DNA of 64,000 nucleotides from Diadema setosum (GCA_033980235.1 CM067069.1:12598828-12662827), one strand, 5' to 3'. Positions 13,101 to 28,100 are shown, counted from the stretch's first letter. The notes: a model not told the origin generated them from the letters alone. Made by a program: numbers and translations.

Positions 13101-16100
13101 AGATGAGGATTTTATCAGTATCCCAAACTTCATGATTACCAATTGTTCATGTAAAAAGAAATGCAAGGCTGCATGAAGCTTCTTATTTCCTTGCAAAAAA
13201 GGACCTAGATCATAACTCCACAACTTTCTGATCTTTTGTGTGATTATTAAGAATTTCATTTTGTGTTTCTTCCTTTGGTACAAATCTCGGAGTGAAGACC
13301 AATATGAACTTGCTCTGATACAGTATTTCCCTTTAATCTCTGGGTCCTCCTTTAAAAAAAAAAAACTACAACTTTTTTCAAGCAACGATCAACGAGTAAA
13401 GTTTGATCACCATTCCCTTAGCCATGGACAGGCAGCAATACCAGACAAACAGTTGCTATTGACTGTAACTTAGTTGAATGTTTTCTCGGTGCAGTAATTA
13501 CTGTACCTCTCTTGATATCTGGAGATGTTGAGTTGCATAGTGAAGAGCTTTTTCATGGTTGCCGAGCGATGTGTGGGCGTTGCCTAAACTCCAACATGCT
13601 CGCCCTTCGCCAACCCTGTGGGGGGAAAACAGAAGACAAAAAAAAAAAGAAGAAAGAAAATCCGGAAAATGACATGAGAGAGAAGAAACATTAAAAGTTT
13701 AACAGCATGAAAAATGATACAAACACATTAACCTTTTTCATCCTTTCCTCTTGTGCTTCGCAAGGAAAAACCGCATAAATGTAAAACAACCATTATTCTG
13801 CTCGTTTGCCAGCAATAATTGCTCTCTGGAGTTTAGGAAAATTACAGACTTTTCGCCTGATTTCAGGTCACTTTCTCTAATTACATGTGCAATAACTCAA
13901 GAGGTCTTTACAGAACCTCGGAGCAACAGCCTCAAGGGAGGAGGGTAGACTAGAAGTTGCTCACAAAACTCTGGCTTGTAACTTGGCATTGGAAGGAAAA
14001 GAATGCGAAGCTGCTTTGTGCCATGAAAAGTGCAGTGCAGTAACCTCGTTTGTTATACGCCATGAAATTCTCGAGGGGGAGAACAAGTCAGTTGTGCTCA
14101 AAACAGCTGAAGTAAGAGTGATTACTGGGTGAATGCTCTTCTCTGTAAAGAAATATTCACGAATGAAATACAATGACTCTTTGAGCATTAAAAAATTGAC
14201 TAATATCGCATCCTTTTGGAAGCTCTCACCAAGACAGTATGGCACTGACGTCATTGACGCAGAAACCATCATTTGCTCCTGACACACGACAAAAAAAAAA
14301 TCTCATATATGTCATTTTTCTTGCCTCTGGTTTGCCTATCGACTACAGTTGAATCTCCGCTTCGTGCGAAAATGTTTTGCAGGAACAAAATGGATAAAGA
14401 AGCTTGCGAGGCAGAAATCAAAGGACATCTTGCGTCCATCCGCCCACACATCCACACACTTACACATGCCCACAAACACACAAAGGAATCAAGTGACATT
14501 TCACGCACCAAGACACAATAGCCGTGAATATAATATGCAATGTGACATGCACGCATCGACGGTCAGATGTAAAGAGGTGCTTATCTTTTTTTTTTCTTCT
14601 TTTTTCTTTTCTTTTTTGTTGTTGTCTGAGCTGCATAGTTTTAAATGCTACCAGTAAGGAAGAAAATGCTGCAGTGTAAAAGATTTCCATTTGCTTGGAA
14701 GACAGAAAACTGTGACTTGATTTACCAGACTATATGGTTCTCACAGGCAGAAGTGTTTGAACAAACCATGTAATTACATAATCAATTCAATTTCATGGTG
14801 ATGTTTGTTCGCAGGCATATTGATTGCAACTACAAATTGTCAAAACCTTTGCCTGCTTATTCTTTGTAAAAGCCAATTGAACATGATGCAGCTCAGTCAA
14901 CAAAGTTTTTTATCACCTCCCCATATAGATTAAAAACAAACCAATATCGGTGTACCTACAAACTGTACAGACATGAAAAATACAAGGTAATGACATTTGA
15001 TATAGCTCACACAGTTTACACCATATGCTTTACAACATTTGAATCAATGCACTGACAGAATGAACGGAAAAAAAAGAAGAAATTACTAGAATATAATTCC
15101 ACACCGTCCACACAATCAAAACTTTATCACCGCCATTTTACTCTGAAACTCGCACAAATTTCATTCTCCCATGTCCTCGTTTTCTTTTCCATCTGACAAA
15201 GTTTGTACAATCTGCTACCTGTCATGCATGGCTGTTAAAAGTCAGTAATCAATTGTACTGTATACACCATACACTTAGCAAGTCTAATTTCTCAGGAATC
15301 CGGCTCTCCGACAATTTCTCTAGTGATAAATTCACGATCATAACATACAGTACTGAACGGAGAAATGTATGTGTGCATGTTGCATTCATGTCGGGAGCAG
15401 AGGTAATCATTTTGCGTGTTGTTAAATTTACAAATAGCACCGGTCTCGCAAAATTCGCAAAATATATTTCGTATACAGCAACAAGTGCCACATGAGGATG
15501 ATATGATTATGTTAGTATGACTCATGTGGGTAGTTTAAGTTTGAACAGCACATATTTTACACTGTTTTATAAGGCTGGGCAAAAAGAAAAAAAGACAAAA
15601 AAAGAGGATGATAACAACAACAACAATAATAATAAAAATAATAATAATTATAATACCTTATCTGTCTTTTTAGCCCTTTGTTGTTCCTGTACACTAACAG
15701 CATGCTTTGGTTGCAGAAGCCTCTTAATTACTGTAAATTCAAAGCTGATTCCCAAACTGGCAACACATTCAGGAAGATGTTTTTTTTTTTTCCTCCCTCT
15801 AAAATCTGTACGTTCTTGTTCAATTGCCAATTTCACTTTAATTTTGTGCAGATCTCATGAATCAAACCATTTCCATTTAATATTTCTCCAATATGAGATA
15901 CAGAGTCACAGTCACAGTTGCCAATTTGACGACGTCAAGAGGGTGATGACTTCTGCAGCACACACAGCAAAGTTCTCCCGGGTCTCGATCGGTTGAAATG
16001 ACAGTGCACTGAATGGTGAAGCATTTCACTGCTCTTTCCCCATCAAAAGAAGTCCCTTCCACATCGGTGCACTTCATTGCACCACATACAATATGGACTG

Positions 16101-19100
16101 AATCTCTTTCCTTTGCAATAAATCACATCTCACTGACTGCTAAATCAAACAGAACTGTGACTCATCTTGCCGCTGAATATTCCACAAATTCAGCATCGCA
16201 AAGTGGAAAATACATGTACCAGTACTGCACTGGAGAGGAGGGAGACAAAAAAGAAAGGGGGAGGGGGTGGGGGAACCTTTCTTGAGGTGAAGGGCTCCCC
16301 CTGGGGGCTTTGGCGCACTTCACGTCCAGATATGATCCACGGAGAATTCGATTAAGTCCCACTCATAATGTGACAAATACGCCCCAGATATGGTTTAATG
16401 ACTAACTCAGGCATACGGCAAACTGGCTCTGGCGGAGCGCTATATGACACATGCCTCCACTCAGACTCAGACATCATTTCCGATGAAAAGCTAAGAGAAT
16501 ATGACATGGATACCTGTGGGAATGTGGCACAGGAGACTTGTCAAATGCGATTCACTCTTTCACATTTCACAAAGCAGCTTCTTCAATCCTTTCATCTTCT
16601 CTTCTCCTCCATATTTCGCTTCTTCCTTCATCCAGTAATGGACAAGACAGACACAATCACATCCAATGCATGTGCCAAATGCACTAACAAACACCACAGC
16701 TGAGTCTGTGTGTCCCAATTGATTAAACTTTCAACTGCCGGTAAACAATCATGGACTGCACAATCCTGAAACTTGGTATGCTAGGCAGGTAGCGAACAAA
16801 AACAAAATGATGGCAATTAAAATTATTAATTCTTGCACGGAGTTGTTTTCCATTGCAACTGATTAACAAATTGCCCTTCATTAATGTAAATACAAAGTAA
16901 GCACCCATTATTCAGTGTTTAGATTAATAGACCTAATTAAAATCATAGGCCAGCTATATTTGGGTGAGACTTGAACATGCCACCTCCTGATTGCGAGACA
17001 GACATCATATGCACTTGACTTCCGGCAGCCAATGAACCTCAAAATTTTTCCTGTGATAGGACAAGTATACTGTAAAACACAATATTTTCACAGCATGAGA
17101 TTTTCGCGAATTGGAGCCGATAGCCTTTTATGCAGCATGAAATTTTCACGAGTTGTCTCTAACATGTAATGCCTATAGTGTACACAAGAACTTTTGCGTG
17201 CATTTTAATTTCACGAATCTTGCATCTCGCGAAATTCGCGAAATTCAAGAAATTAAAATGCACGCGAACATTCCTTATTTTGCAGTATACTGTACACTGT
17301 ACACATCATTTATTTCACAAGGTTTTTATTGTTGCAAATTTCATTAGTAGGGTGCTATTCACAAATTTAACAAGACACAAAATCATTAACTCTGATCTTA
17401 GCATGAATGCAATGTGTACACATACATTTCTCCATTCAGTACTGTACTCAATGATCATGAATTAACCCCTTGCGAAACTGTCGGGAAGTACCTATTCGCA
17501 AAAAAAAATTAGACTCACTAAATATGTGGCATATATAGTAACTCTTTCAGAGGACTTACTATGAGACTGGAAGAATTGAAATCATACAGCCAATTTTGAC
17601 TGGAAAAAGGAACTCACCTGTCGTTGAGCTGCTGGGCTATTTCCATGTGTCTCATGTGGTACTCTACGGCCTTTTCGTACTCCCGTAGGAGCGTGTAGGT
17701 GTTTCCGAGGCTGTAACACGCCTGCGCTTCCATCGCGAGCTCGCCCAGCTGCCTAGCAATGTGCAAGGCTTTCCTACAAAATTTTACCGAGTACACACAG
17801 ACACACGCAAATGAACACAGAGGTGTTAACATGATTCAACATCACAGAGAATAGAGGAAATTATTTTGTGCTCTGCACATCATTCCATACACATCTAGCT
17901 TATCATTGTACAAGTGTACACTACTCCCAGATAACATTAGACTAACAAATTTGAAAATAAAATACACATCACTTTAATTAAAAAAAAACAAAACAAAACA
18001 AAACAAATGTCTGGCATTCCAACTACTGTCAAACGTGTCCATAGTGGCTATCCAGCAGACATGAGACAAAAAAGTGGCTGTTCCAGACAGGTAGCCACTA
18101 CAGAAAGGGTCTCTAGTGTGGCTTTTTTTTTCTTGGGGGGATTTTCTTTTTTTTTTAGTATCCGTGTATGGCAGGTGGCCGCTATGGCAAGTTTGACTTT
18201 TAAGTGCTTGAAAGGTACATATACAAACACAATTTGAAGTCTATGAAGGACTCGTGTAACATCTGCAAAATTTAGAGTACCTGGTACGAACTAAATGATA
18301 TGGATCTACAATGTATGCATTTCCTCCTTTTTTAAAACAAAACAAAATAAAACCATGCAAAAGACAAAACTTTTAGGAGAAAAGTATCAAGATATTGCCA
18401 ATGGAAGGAGGAGACTCCTTGTGGTATAATGAGCCAGACTTCACGCCTAGAATGAGGACTCAAGGGCACAACTTGCATGCTAGTCAATGAATATTTGCCT
18501 TCACGAGAAATGAAAAAAATGTCATAATGGAAAGTTTGCTGACTGATGAGCTTTGTAGGGAAGTTTTGAAGGAACATGGCCATCTTTCCCATGGGGTTAA
18601 TTTCTGTCTCAGAGCATTGTGGCCAGGCAAGTTGGGTTTGCTCACTTGTAATACTCTGCTGCCGACTCAAAATCCACCATGAAGACACATGCGTTGCCAA
18701 GGTTACTGTAGGCACGTCTCTCCGCCGCCTTGTCGCCAAACTCCTTTGCTATGGAGAGCCGCTGGAGAGAGAGAGAGAGAGAGAAAGGTAAAGCCAATAC
18801 GTGTGCTTAACATGCTGACAATTCAAACAGGATGCACCTCAACATACCCCCACTACCTGAGAGCAAATCGATTCAAGTGAGACGTCATTTTGTCGTCAGA
18901 TACTGCACTGCTGGACAGGACATTGCACTACCTGAGGATTCACCTCTTATTCTTCTTTACCAGGATACCTGAAGAATTTTGTTCAGGTGTGAATTGATCA
19001 TTTAAAGGTTCACATGTATGGTATGGATTGCAATTTACTACTAGTTACTACATGTCTTTATTACTCTCTTTCTTTCCCTCTCTATTACTTATAAATTCAT

Positions 19101-22100
19101 CCTCCCTATTCTCTCTATATATAGGGTTCTAGGAGAATTACCTCAGACACTTCCCTTGACCTTGAAGGGTGTGTACAGTTGAGGTGAGGATTTAGCTTTT
19201 AACATTTTGCGAGATATTCAGAAACCACTCTGTGAGATGTCAAAGAGCATGAAATTCTAAGGGGTATCAAAAGTTTATTTGATGAAAATCGGGTTTGGAA
19301 AGGGCCGAGATATCCAAAAACAAGGTGAAACAAAGAGATCCTAATAAAAGCGTGGCCTGTCGCCTTTTATCATTATCACTTTTTTTATATCTCGGCCATT
19401 TGAAAACCAATTTTCATCAAATAAATGACAAATCCTTCTTAAAATTACATGCCCTTTCATATTTCATAAGAGGTTTCTCATTATCTCACTTAGGAATGTC
19501 CAAAACATGAATCCCCACCTCAACCAGTACCATACAGTCCCTTTAACCCTAATCCTAATCCTAATCTTGACCCTAACCCAAATACTAACCCTAACATTAT
19601 CCCTGATCTTTACTCTAACTTTATCCCCAACTGGTATTTAGCAGGGGTTCATTGTCAATGCTATCAGGACAGATAGGTAGACAGATAGTTATATCAAGAG
19701 AGATATATTTAGAGAGATAAAACTTCATACCGATTGCTGCAAATATTAGCAGAACCTGTCCCACATAATGTGCAACTTGCAAAGGTCTATAAAATTGTTC
19801 ACAAGTTAGAAAATGAAGTTTTAAAAGTAAAATCAATAATTAGAAATGCACGGGGAAACAAAAATTGGCATAATATCTTATTTTCAGGGCTGCCAACATT
19901 CACCCATCACAATCAGGGTGATTCCAAAGGGCAATGAGGGGAGTACTTGTGTGTTACATGTGCCTCAAAGGGCAAAAGTAATTTCTTAATCAGGAGGATT
20001 TCATATTCTCTTCCTATCTAGACAAGAGGAGATACTGATGTTGTCAGGCAGCTTCCTGCAAAAGCCTTGAAGACTTGGCAGCTTTGTTATTTGTTCTACC
20101 ATTTGGTAAATTTGACCAAAACAGAAGTATGTGAGCAGAGTGGACGTTTGCCACTCTCTTGCCTAATCCTCCCCCCCCCCCACTACCCAATATCTTTTTC
20201 TCATTCTCTCTCTTGTTTTCCGCAAGTCTTACCTCTGTGTGATATTGTATCGCTATCTCAAAGTTGCCCAGAAGATAATGCGTGTTGCCAAGGTTACCGC
20301 AGGCTCTGCCCTGGGCAGCTCTGTCTCCCAGCTCTCTGACAATGGCCAGATTTGCTCTGGTGCCGAAGGATGAACAAACAGACAGACAGGGACGGCGCGG
20401 GAAGACATCAAGTGTCAGAAAAAAGATGGGGAAGGGAAAAAAGATGGAGAGAGAAAATGAATAGAGAGAAGTAGATTTAACATTTCAGGTTCACTTGTTT
20501 GAAAATTAACAGAGAGAGAGGAAAAAAAAACAACAACCTTAGACTCAGTCCACTGATGTGTGATGACATGAACTCTTGTATTCTATGGGGAACATGAGTT
20601 CTGGGAGTTGAACTTGATTGCCTCGTGTTAAATGCCCTGTAGTTCATTGTACACTGCATCTCCATTCAACATTAGCTGCACAGCAGGAGACTTTTCGCAT
20701 CGAAGGCTCGTGACGGAATGATTCAGCAGATACGGCGAATTCTCACATGAAATCACAGACGAACATCAAACTGAGCATATCTGAGGAATGTTTTATCATA
20801 ATAGCAAGGAAAGGAGAGAATTAGGGATGCATCGATAGCTGTCTTCCAATTGGCATGCAAGGCACTGAGAAATTTATGCATTACGGGAAACATGTTCTTC
20901 TCTGAAATAACATCAGCATGCTAAATACACGTATATGTTAAGAAAAAGGAGGACACTCCTGGAACAGTTCAGCAAAAAGTAATACAGTGTGTCTCGAAGA
21001 CTACTGGCTGTTAATTCTCAGTCTGCATCGCATTCAACTTGCACATTATAAATCAGTCTCGATTTGGGATACTGCCTGCCACTATGGCACAAACCCATAA
21101 CACAGTCAGTCAATCAGCGGGAATGACCCATGGATCATGATTCGTATGGTTGCAGCGTAAGTACCCACTGAGGGCCCTTCACATTGACAGTGAAAAATTG
21201 CAGCAATCAGAAACTAGAAAAGTTGCTATGGCAACTGATATGCCTCAGCCATATCACATCACTTTCCCAACAGGTCTACTGCACATATTGCCAAAGTGAG
21301 ATGACAATATCATATGATTAGCAAATAATGATAATCGAGTAATTATACACCAATTTTCAATACAATTTTAAAACTGGTGAAAATCTGGCATTTTTACTTG
21401 ACATTTGGCCCCATGGCCCAAAACTTTCGCTATACATCACTGTGTGGTAGAGCATGTAGAAAATTGTATAGCAATTTAATTGTGCTAAGTGATACATTCA
21501 ATCATTTGCGTGGTATGGAGAAAATACACTTGTATGTACATGTCTTTAGTGTAATTTCAGCACCTATTTTGACATCACCTTTGACCCTTGACCTTTGACT
21601 TCTGACCTACAAAACTTCCAAAGAGAATCAATATCCGGCAATAAATACATAAAGTACACTGTATTAGGTTTTTAAAGATAACTATGTACCTTGAGCCATT
21701 TCCGGAATATGGGGGAGACAGTTTGAGCATCCATATATTATAAACATGACCTTTGACCTTCTGACCAAAAACTTTTCCTAGAGAATCTTAATCTGGTAAC
21801 ATATGCATTAAGTTTGGAGATGATACTATTCAGGCATTGCAGAGATATAGGAGAAATTGTGACATTTTAGCATTTAAACTTGACCTTTGACCTTTAGCAG
21901 ATGTGCCTAAAAGTTGAAAATCACATCTTCATCCACTCATACACACTTACGTAACATGCTAAGTTTCGTTTGGATACCTCACATGGCTCTAAAATTACAT
22001 TGTCTACAAATTGATTAGAGATGGATGGATGGATGGATGGATGGAAAACATAACATTTGCCTCCGATACCAGTTTGTGGCAGAGGCATACAAATGGAGAC

Positions 22101-25100
22101 ATTTCACTATAAGCTGTGCAATGCAACCAGGCAAAAAAACAAAACAAACAAACAAAGACAAAAAAAAAAAGAACACAAGATCACAAAAAACCCCTCTGGA
22201 TTGGGTATTTGTGGGAGAAATACAATCAGCAGTCTGAAAGCAAGGCTGAAGCACATAAGAAGGACAACAACAGCACAAATGGGATTTTGAAAAGAAAAAA
22301 AGAAAAAAAAGAGAAGTCTTGTGAGAAACCTGGGGGACCGTGTGTTTCATCAATTTAGTCAGCCCTGACAAGTTTTCAGTCTCTGACAATTACAGCAAAA
22401 TCCTTGGTTTTGATTGGCTGAGATGCTCTGGTCACTGACTGTTACCATGGTGATTGTCAGTGACTGACAACTTTCATGAAATTGTACCCTGGTTTGTAAT
22501 GCACCCCGATAGGTGGCCAAAACAAACCAAAAAAGTTTTAAATTGGCTTGCTATTTATGGTCTATAATTCATTTGAATCTTGGTAATAAATCAGTACAAA
22601 CCAAAGATCTTCATATACTTGAATGAATTATTATCACAATCACTCAAGTCACCAATGAGGACAAAGCTGTATCAATTTTGAATTGCTCCTTCATCCTGGA
22701 TCATGTAAAATCCACAGGAAAATAGACTTAAGTATATAACATACATGATAGTCTAGTGGTCAATTTCAAGGGTCATTATGCAACATTGGGTAATTGTGTC
22801 AAAAAACTTACGATAAAAAGTAGCAATTTCGATATCATATGTTGAAGAAAGACTCTTCCATGCTACAAAATGGAAAATACAGCACAATTGGAAAGGTACA
22901 TTGTATGCCTATATTCTCCTGGCAAATACAGCTAAAGAACTAGGAAACATCAAGATAAAGCTCTTGGATTTTTGATTTGTTACATGACTACATTTGTAGA
23001 CTCTTTGTGCAAATTCAGACGGGAAGGCATTAAGCGCTTGATGTGATATATTGAGGAGGTTTTTTGGCCATCATTAATTTTGTCTTTTGAGGCACCACAG
23101 ACGATGTTCGCACTGCTTCTGAAAATTTATAAATCGGTCATGATTAACACAACCGGAGGACAATCACACAAGGCATTGAGATTTACGATGGCTCTCGATT
23201 CCTGCCCCTAACCGAACCCCCCCCCCCCACACACACACACAAACACATATCTTGGAGGCGATTTCACATTGCACGTTAATGTTTGTATCTTAATAACCTG
23301 TTGAGGAAGGTTTGATTTTGCTACAACACGCATTCCCCATCTAGACACTTGCCCAAGTATACTCAGGACTCGTCCTCAACAGGTTAAAGATAATAAAAAG
23401 TTTTGGTACGTCAAAAGTTTCCCTGAATTTCCGTGTTTCAGGTTAAAGTATCTATCATATAACTAACACTGTGAGACTTACTCGCCCCAAAGTGCTCTCA
23501 TTTCTTAGTAATCATGCAATTAAGTGCGACCAGCAGCCCCATACGCATAGCGTAATGGGGCTTCGCATTGTAGCATCCAGGATCATGACAGATTTACTAT
23601 CTCGGGCAAATATCAACATAAAATCCACAAAATTCTTCAATTTGAAGACTTACCAATTAAGTTGAAGTCTTGAAAACAGGCTTCGGGCAACGTTTGGTTC
23701 TGCCAATAGTCCCTTGGAAGAGCTACATACACTGAATACTACGGCCAGCGCATGCGCACACAAACATCTTATTCGTTCATGGATTTGAAATTTGTGGGCA
23801 TGTGATATGCATGCGCTTGCTGGCCGTAGTACTCAGTGTATGTAGCTCTCCCAACGTCCTCTCGACCGAGTCACATTCAGTCATCAATTCGAACAGAAAG
23901 GGACTATTGGCAGAACCAAACGTTGCCCGAAGCCTGTTTTCAATACTTCAACTTAACTGGTAAGTCTTCAAATTGAAGAAATTTTTTGATTTCAAGTTGA
24001 TATTTATCCGCGATACTAAATCTGCCATGATCCTGAAAGCTACAATGCGAAGCCCCATTACGCTATGCGTATGGGGCTGCTGGTCGCAGCTAATTGCATG
24101 ATTACTAAGACATGAGAGCACTTTGGGGCGAGTAAGTCTCACAGTGTTAGTTATATGAAAGGTACTTTAACCTGAAACACAAACTAAGACAAGGAAATTC
24201 AGGGAAACTTTTGAGGTACCAAAACTTTATATTATCTTTAATTTCATTTCAGCAACTATCCAGCACTTACATGAAGAAGCCCCAATGCAATGCAATGCCA
24301 ACACTTGATCGAACCAACTTTGTTTACCTTAAATACTCAACTGTGCTTTAAAAGTGTGAAAATCAATGTGTGCTGGTGTATTCAAACGATTGTGTTTTCT
24401 CAAGCCCTTGACTTACACATGATTTTCTGTATTATTTTCTCACATTTCTTTTCGGGCAAGTGAAATTCACGTTTGGGCAAGTGTTCTGCAAGAATTCAAA
24501 AATCTGCCTGCTGGATCAGGCAAGTGGTAAAAAAAGTCTTTGTCCATGATGGAAACAAATTCTTCAGTGAAGTAATCTAATGGGACAATATTCACAATAA
24601 AAGGCAGCTTTACGTCTGGGTGGGCATAGGTAGAAGATATATAACTGCTGATGTTGGTAGCGCCCTATTAAAGCTCTCATCACAATGTAAAAGAAAATAT
24701 CATAACGATGGTACACTGTACTTGCTTTGTGATCGGTTCAGCACGCGTCCTTCAAAAATTAATTTCCAAATAGCGTTTGGCAGTCATATTCCGGTACGGA
24801 GAAAACTGTGAATGAATAGGAACTGCTCAGATGACAATGATGGGATCACTTTGAGCTAATGAACAATTGCAACAGGTGGACAATACCTGGCATTCGCCCG
24901 GAAGCAATTAGCCCTAGTACGTGCTAAGGTACTGCACAACACACCCATGCCCCAGATCCCTAATCCAGAACAAATGTGCAAATTGCAGGAATTTATTTTG
25001 GTCATAATTCGGTTCTCTCTCGGCATCATGAAAAGCTGGCTTCATATGTCCAGCGGCAGACATAGAACGCTGTGAAGGTGGAAGGGAGTGGATGGGGGTG

Positions 25101-28100
25101 TGTGTGGAGAGGGGAGGAGGAGAGGAGGGTAGGAAAGTAAGAAATCGGGAAAATAGAGGATGTGAGTTTTCAAACAGAACCCTGGAAACCACATGACTCC
25201 TCAACTGATGAAATGTCTTTAAACTAAACCAGATCAAAACGGAAGACAACTCGACTTAGACACTTGCGGAAAGAGTTTGCGGTGCCACCATGTGACACTA
25301 TCATCATGTGATGATGCCATAAACTCTTTTCACATACACACCTCACCAAACCACCCACAAGTTTCGGTATTAAAAAGCGCATAGAGTGCACTGAATTTGA
25401 TATTGGTAAGCCCAACAACAAATAAACGAAACAAAAAGAAACAGAGAAGGAAAAGAGCAGGAATACTGTGCAGAGTGAAGTCTTGCACACTCAATTTATT
25501 CTTACTGCTTGAACTCAAGTGCCATTTTATCTTCTTGAATACAACATCAGCGTTTAGCCTGCACACAAATGTCATTACGTGTCGTAGACCTGCACTGGCA
25601 TGCATTTTGCCAGACATGATGATATAACGCTATGACGCTTTCCCATTCGCAGCTTAGCAATCTTGGCGTTTTTTTTCCCCTGTTTCTTTTTTTATTCGAG
25701 CACTTCTGTCTTTCTCAAAAGTGCGGCTTGTCAGAATGATCGCATCCTGCCACAACTCCGTCAATATCAGAGGGGAGGTGTACAAACAAGTGAGAATTTA
25801 ATGGACGTTGGCGAGGGGAGATTGGCAAAACAATTGCGTTGAGCCCTCACGAGCGCTTTAGAAGGAAAGATGGCCACTGTGCCATGGGGGGGGGGGGTGG
25901 GAAGTGGGAGGAGGGCTTCAGTCGCTAGCCAGCCGCTTGAGCAGGATGGAGACCTGCTCGATAAATCACAGCCCAGCACCGCTGTCTCCCTGCTTGCATA
26001 CCATGTGGCTAAAGTGGACGACACTCAGGATATCACCTAGGCGGGGGAAGCCAAGGAAGTGGTGAACAGACACAGAGGGGGCACGGGGTAATAGAGTCGG
26101 AGAAAGAGTCACTCTACTCTCTAAAAAGGGGAGCATCTTAGACTGAGAGAAATATATAGGAGAGAGAAAAAAGAGAAAGAGATGAAAGAAAAGAGAGAGA
26201 GAGAGAGAGGAGAGTGAGAGATGACAGAGATGAGAGAAGGGGGAGAGAAAAAAAAAAAGAGATGAGAGAAGAGAGAGATACAGATACCTGACAACAAAAG
26301 GGATGAGTGAGAGTGGAATGGAGAGAAGTGTCACTAAAATTGGAGAAAAGGAACGCAAAAGACTGAAGATTTTGACCAGATAATGTATCGTATGTCCCCC
26401 CCCCCAAAAAAAAAAAAGAAAGAAAAATACAATCGGACTCTGCAATAATAACTTTCAAAATCATTGTCTTGAAATGCCTACGTCAAACAGCATTTTTAAT
26501 CTTCTTGATGAACCTTACACAAAAAACAACAACAAACAAACTGGAAACATAAATTGAGCCTAGCTGTGGCCAAGACACGAAATCTGCATTCAAAAAAAAA
26601 AAGAGAGAGAGAACAGATATGTCCATTGGGTATCTCGGTATCACTGCGTAGGGTCAATTTGATGATTAAAAGATTGATTTGATGAAGAAAGAGTTGATTT
26701 GATGAAGAAACAGTCCACTTGTTGAACAGAGAGATGACCCCAATGACTATATCACAAATGGTGTTTAATCAGACAACACCGCCACATAAAGAGCGAGGCA
26801 TGCTTTCCGGTGAGTTACATTGTATCTGCGACCTTCGCTGATTAGTTTTCTCGCAGGTCTTGACGTCACACTGTTAATAGCACTCCACTGCGCCCACAAT
26901 GGAGCTGCCAATTAGGAGAAAGGTATCTTACGTGCATTATAAAGAGTGTAGAAACTCTAAATACAAACTGGTTGCCAAAGGTGTACGGAGTAGATCAGGG
27001 CCCCGTTTTATCAAAAGATAAAATCGATTTTAAATGTCCTTACCACACAGGCTGCCATAGACTTACAGTTGAAATCAACTATATAATCAATTTTAACTCT
27101 TCATAAACAGGGCCCAGATGGTTCATTCAAAGCTTTTGAGATACATAAAAAGAGAAGTTTACTTGTATTCCCCTACCCCAACCATTAACACTTTCCTAGA
27201 ACTACAAATATAATCTGTCAACTTCATGTACGTTCGTACTCACATAATATACCATATTTGATCACATGACGCAATCATTCTGATTATTGTATCATGTACA
27301 ATGTATCCATCGTGCATGCACTACACTTTAATTGCCCTCTCACATGTATACAGGACATAATGTTCTCTGGATGAAATGCAAAGTGGAGAAATCACATTCA
27401 TGAGTTAGAATAGTTATAGTATAGTCTAACATAGAAAAACAGACAAACAAAACTTTGGGCCTACTCTAAACTGGGAAATATCTGCCAGCACAATATGTGA
27501 TGTTTGACTTTTGTTAAAGTAATGCTGCAACACAAAGCTTGGGATAGATATCACATTCTTTTTTCTTTTTAGTTTTGGGCTAGATACAATTGCGTACGTA
27601 CTGTCAAGAGCACATGGACTGAGCTGTCTGTTTGCAGGCGTGGCGATACGCCAAAAATATATGACCTCGAAGCCTCAATTGCATAAAGTAAACAGCTTGT
27701 GTATGCAAAACCGCTGGGGAGGTGTTGCAGGACAATCGCAATATCTCGCCTCAAAAGCCATCAAATGATAAAATCTACACAGCAAACTATTCTCTAACTG
27801 GCAATGTTAGTTATTTTGGGTTTTATTGAGAATAAACCTGTGAAAATAAAGTCGAAAATTACCCTCCAAAAAAGATAATTTGGTCTCTAAAAAGGTGTTG
27901 ATTTTGCACATTTTTCTTTATTGCCCAAAAATGAAACTTTGGTATATATGACATGTGGTAGTACAATGAATGTCCATACTGTGTTCCAAATATCTTTTCT
28001 GTAATATTTGCCACACAGTTATGTCGGGAAAAAACCGAGACCACTGTCATTTGTGACCCTAGTAAAATCCATAGTATTTATCAGCGTTACGCAGTCGATT

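Larger units (their letters stand above)
13616..17617. other. GPSM2 intron 6
   Basis: Holds family B copies at 15256-15478 and 17288-17540, and family A copy 1 at 17068-17287. The rest is AT-rich with poly-T, (AAT)n and (CA)n patches. Confidence 0.75.
18762..20232. other. GPSM2 intron 4
   Basis: Contains family F copy 1 (19162-19546) followed directly by telomere-like repeats (19546-19650). The rest is unremarkable. Confidence 0.75.

Noticed and set aside
23471..24142. Two mirror-image 64-residue open frames, which looked like a duplicated gene pair
   Set aside because: They are the two arms of one inverted repeat; frames of this size follow from symmetry and have no homology I recognise.
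25966..26464. Long minus-strand frames rich in Ser/Leu/Phe
   Set aside because: They are produced by the (GA)n purine tract on the other strand.
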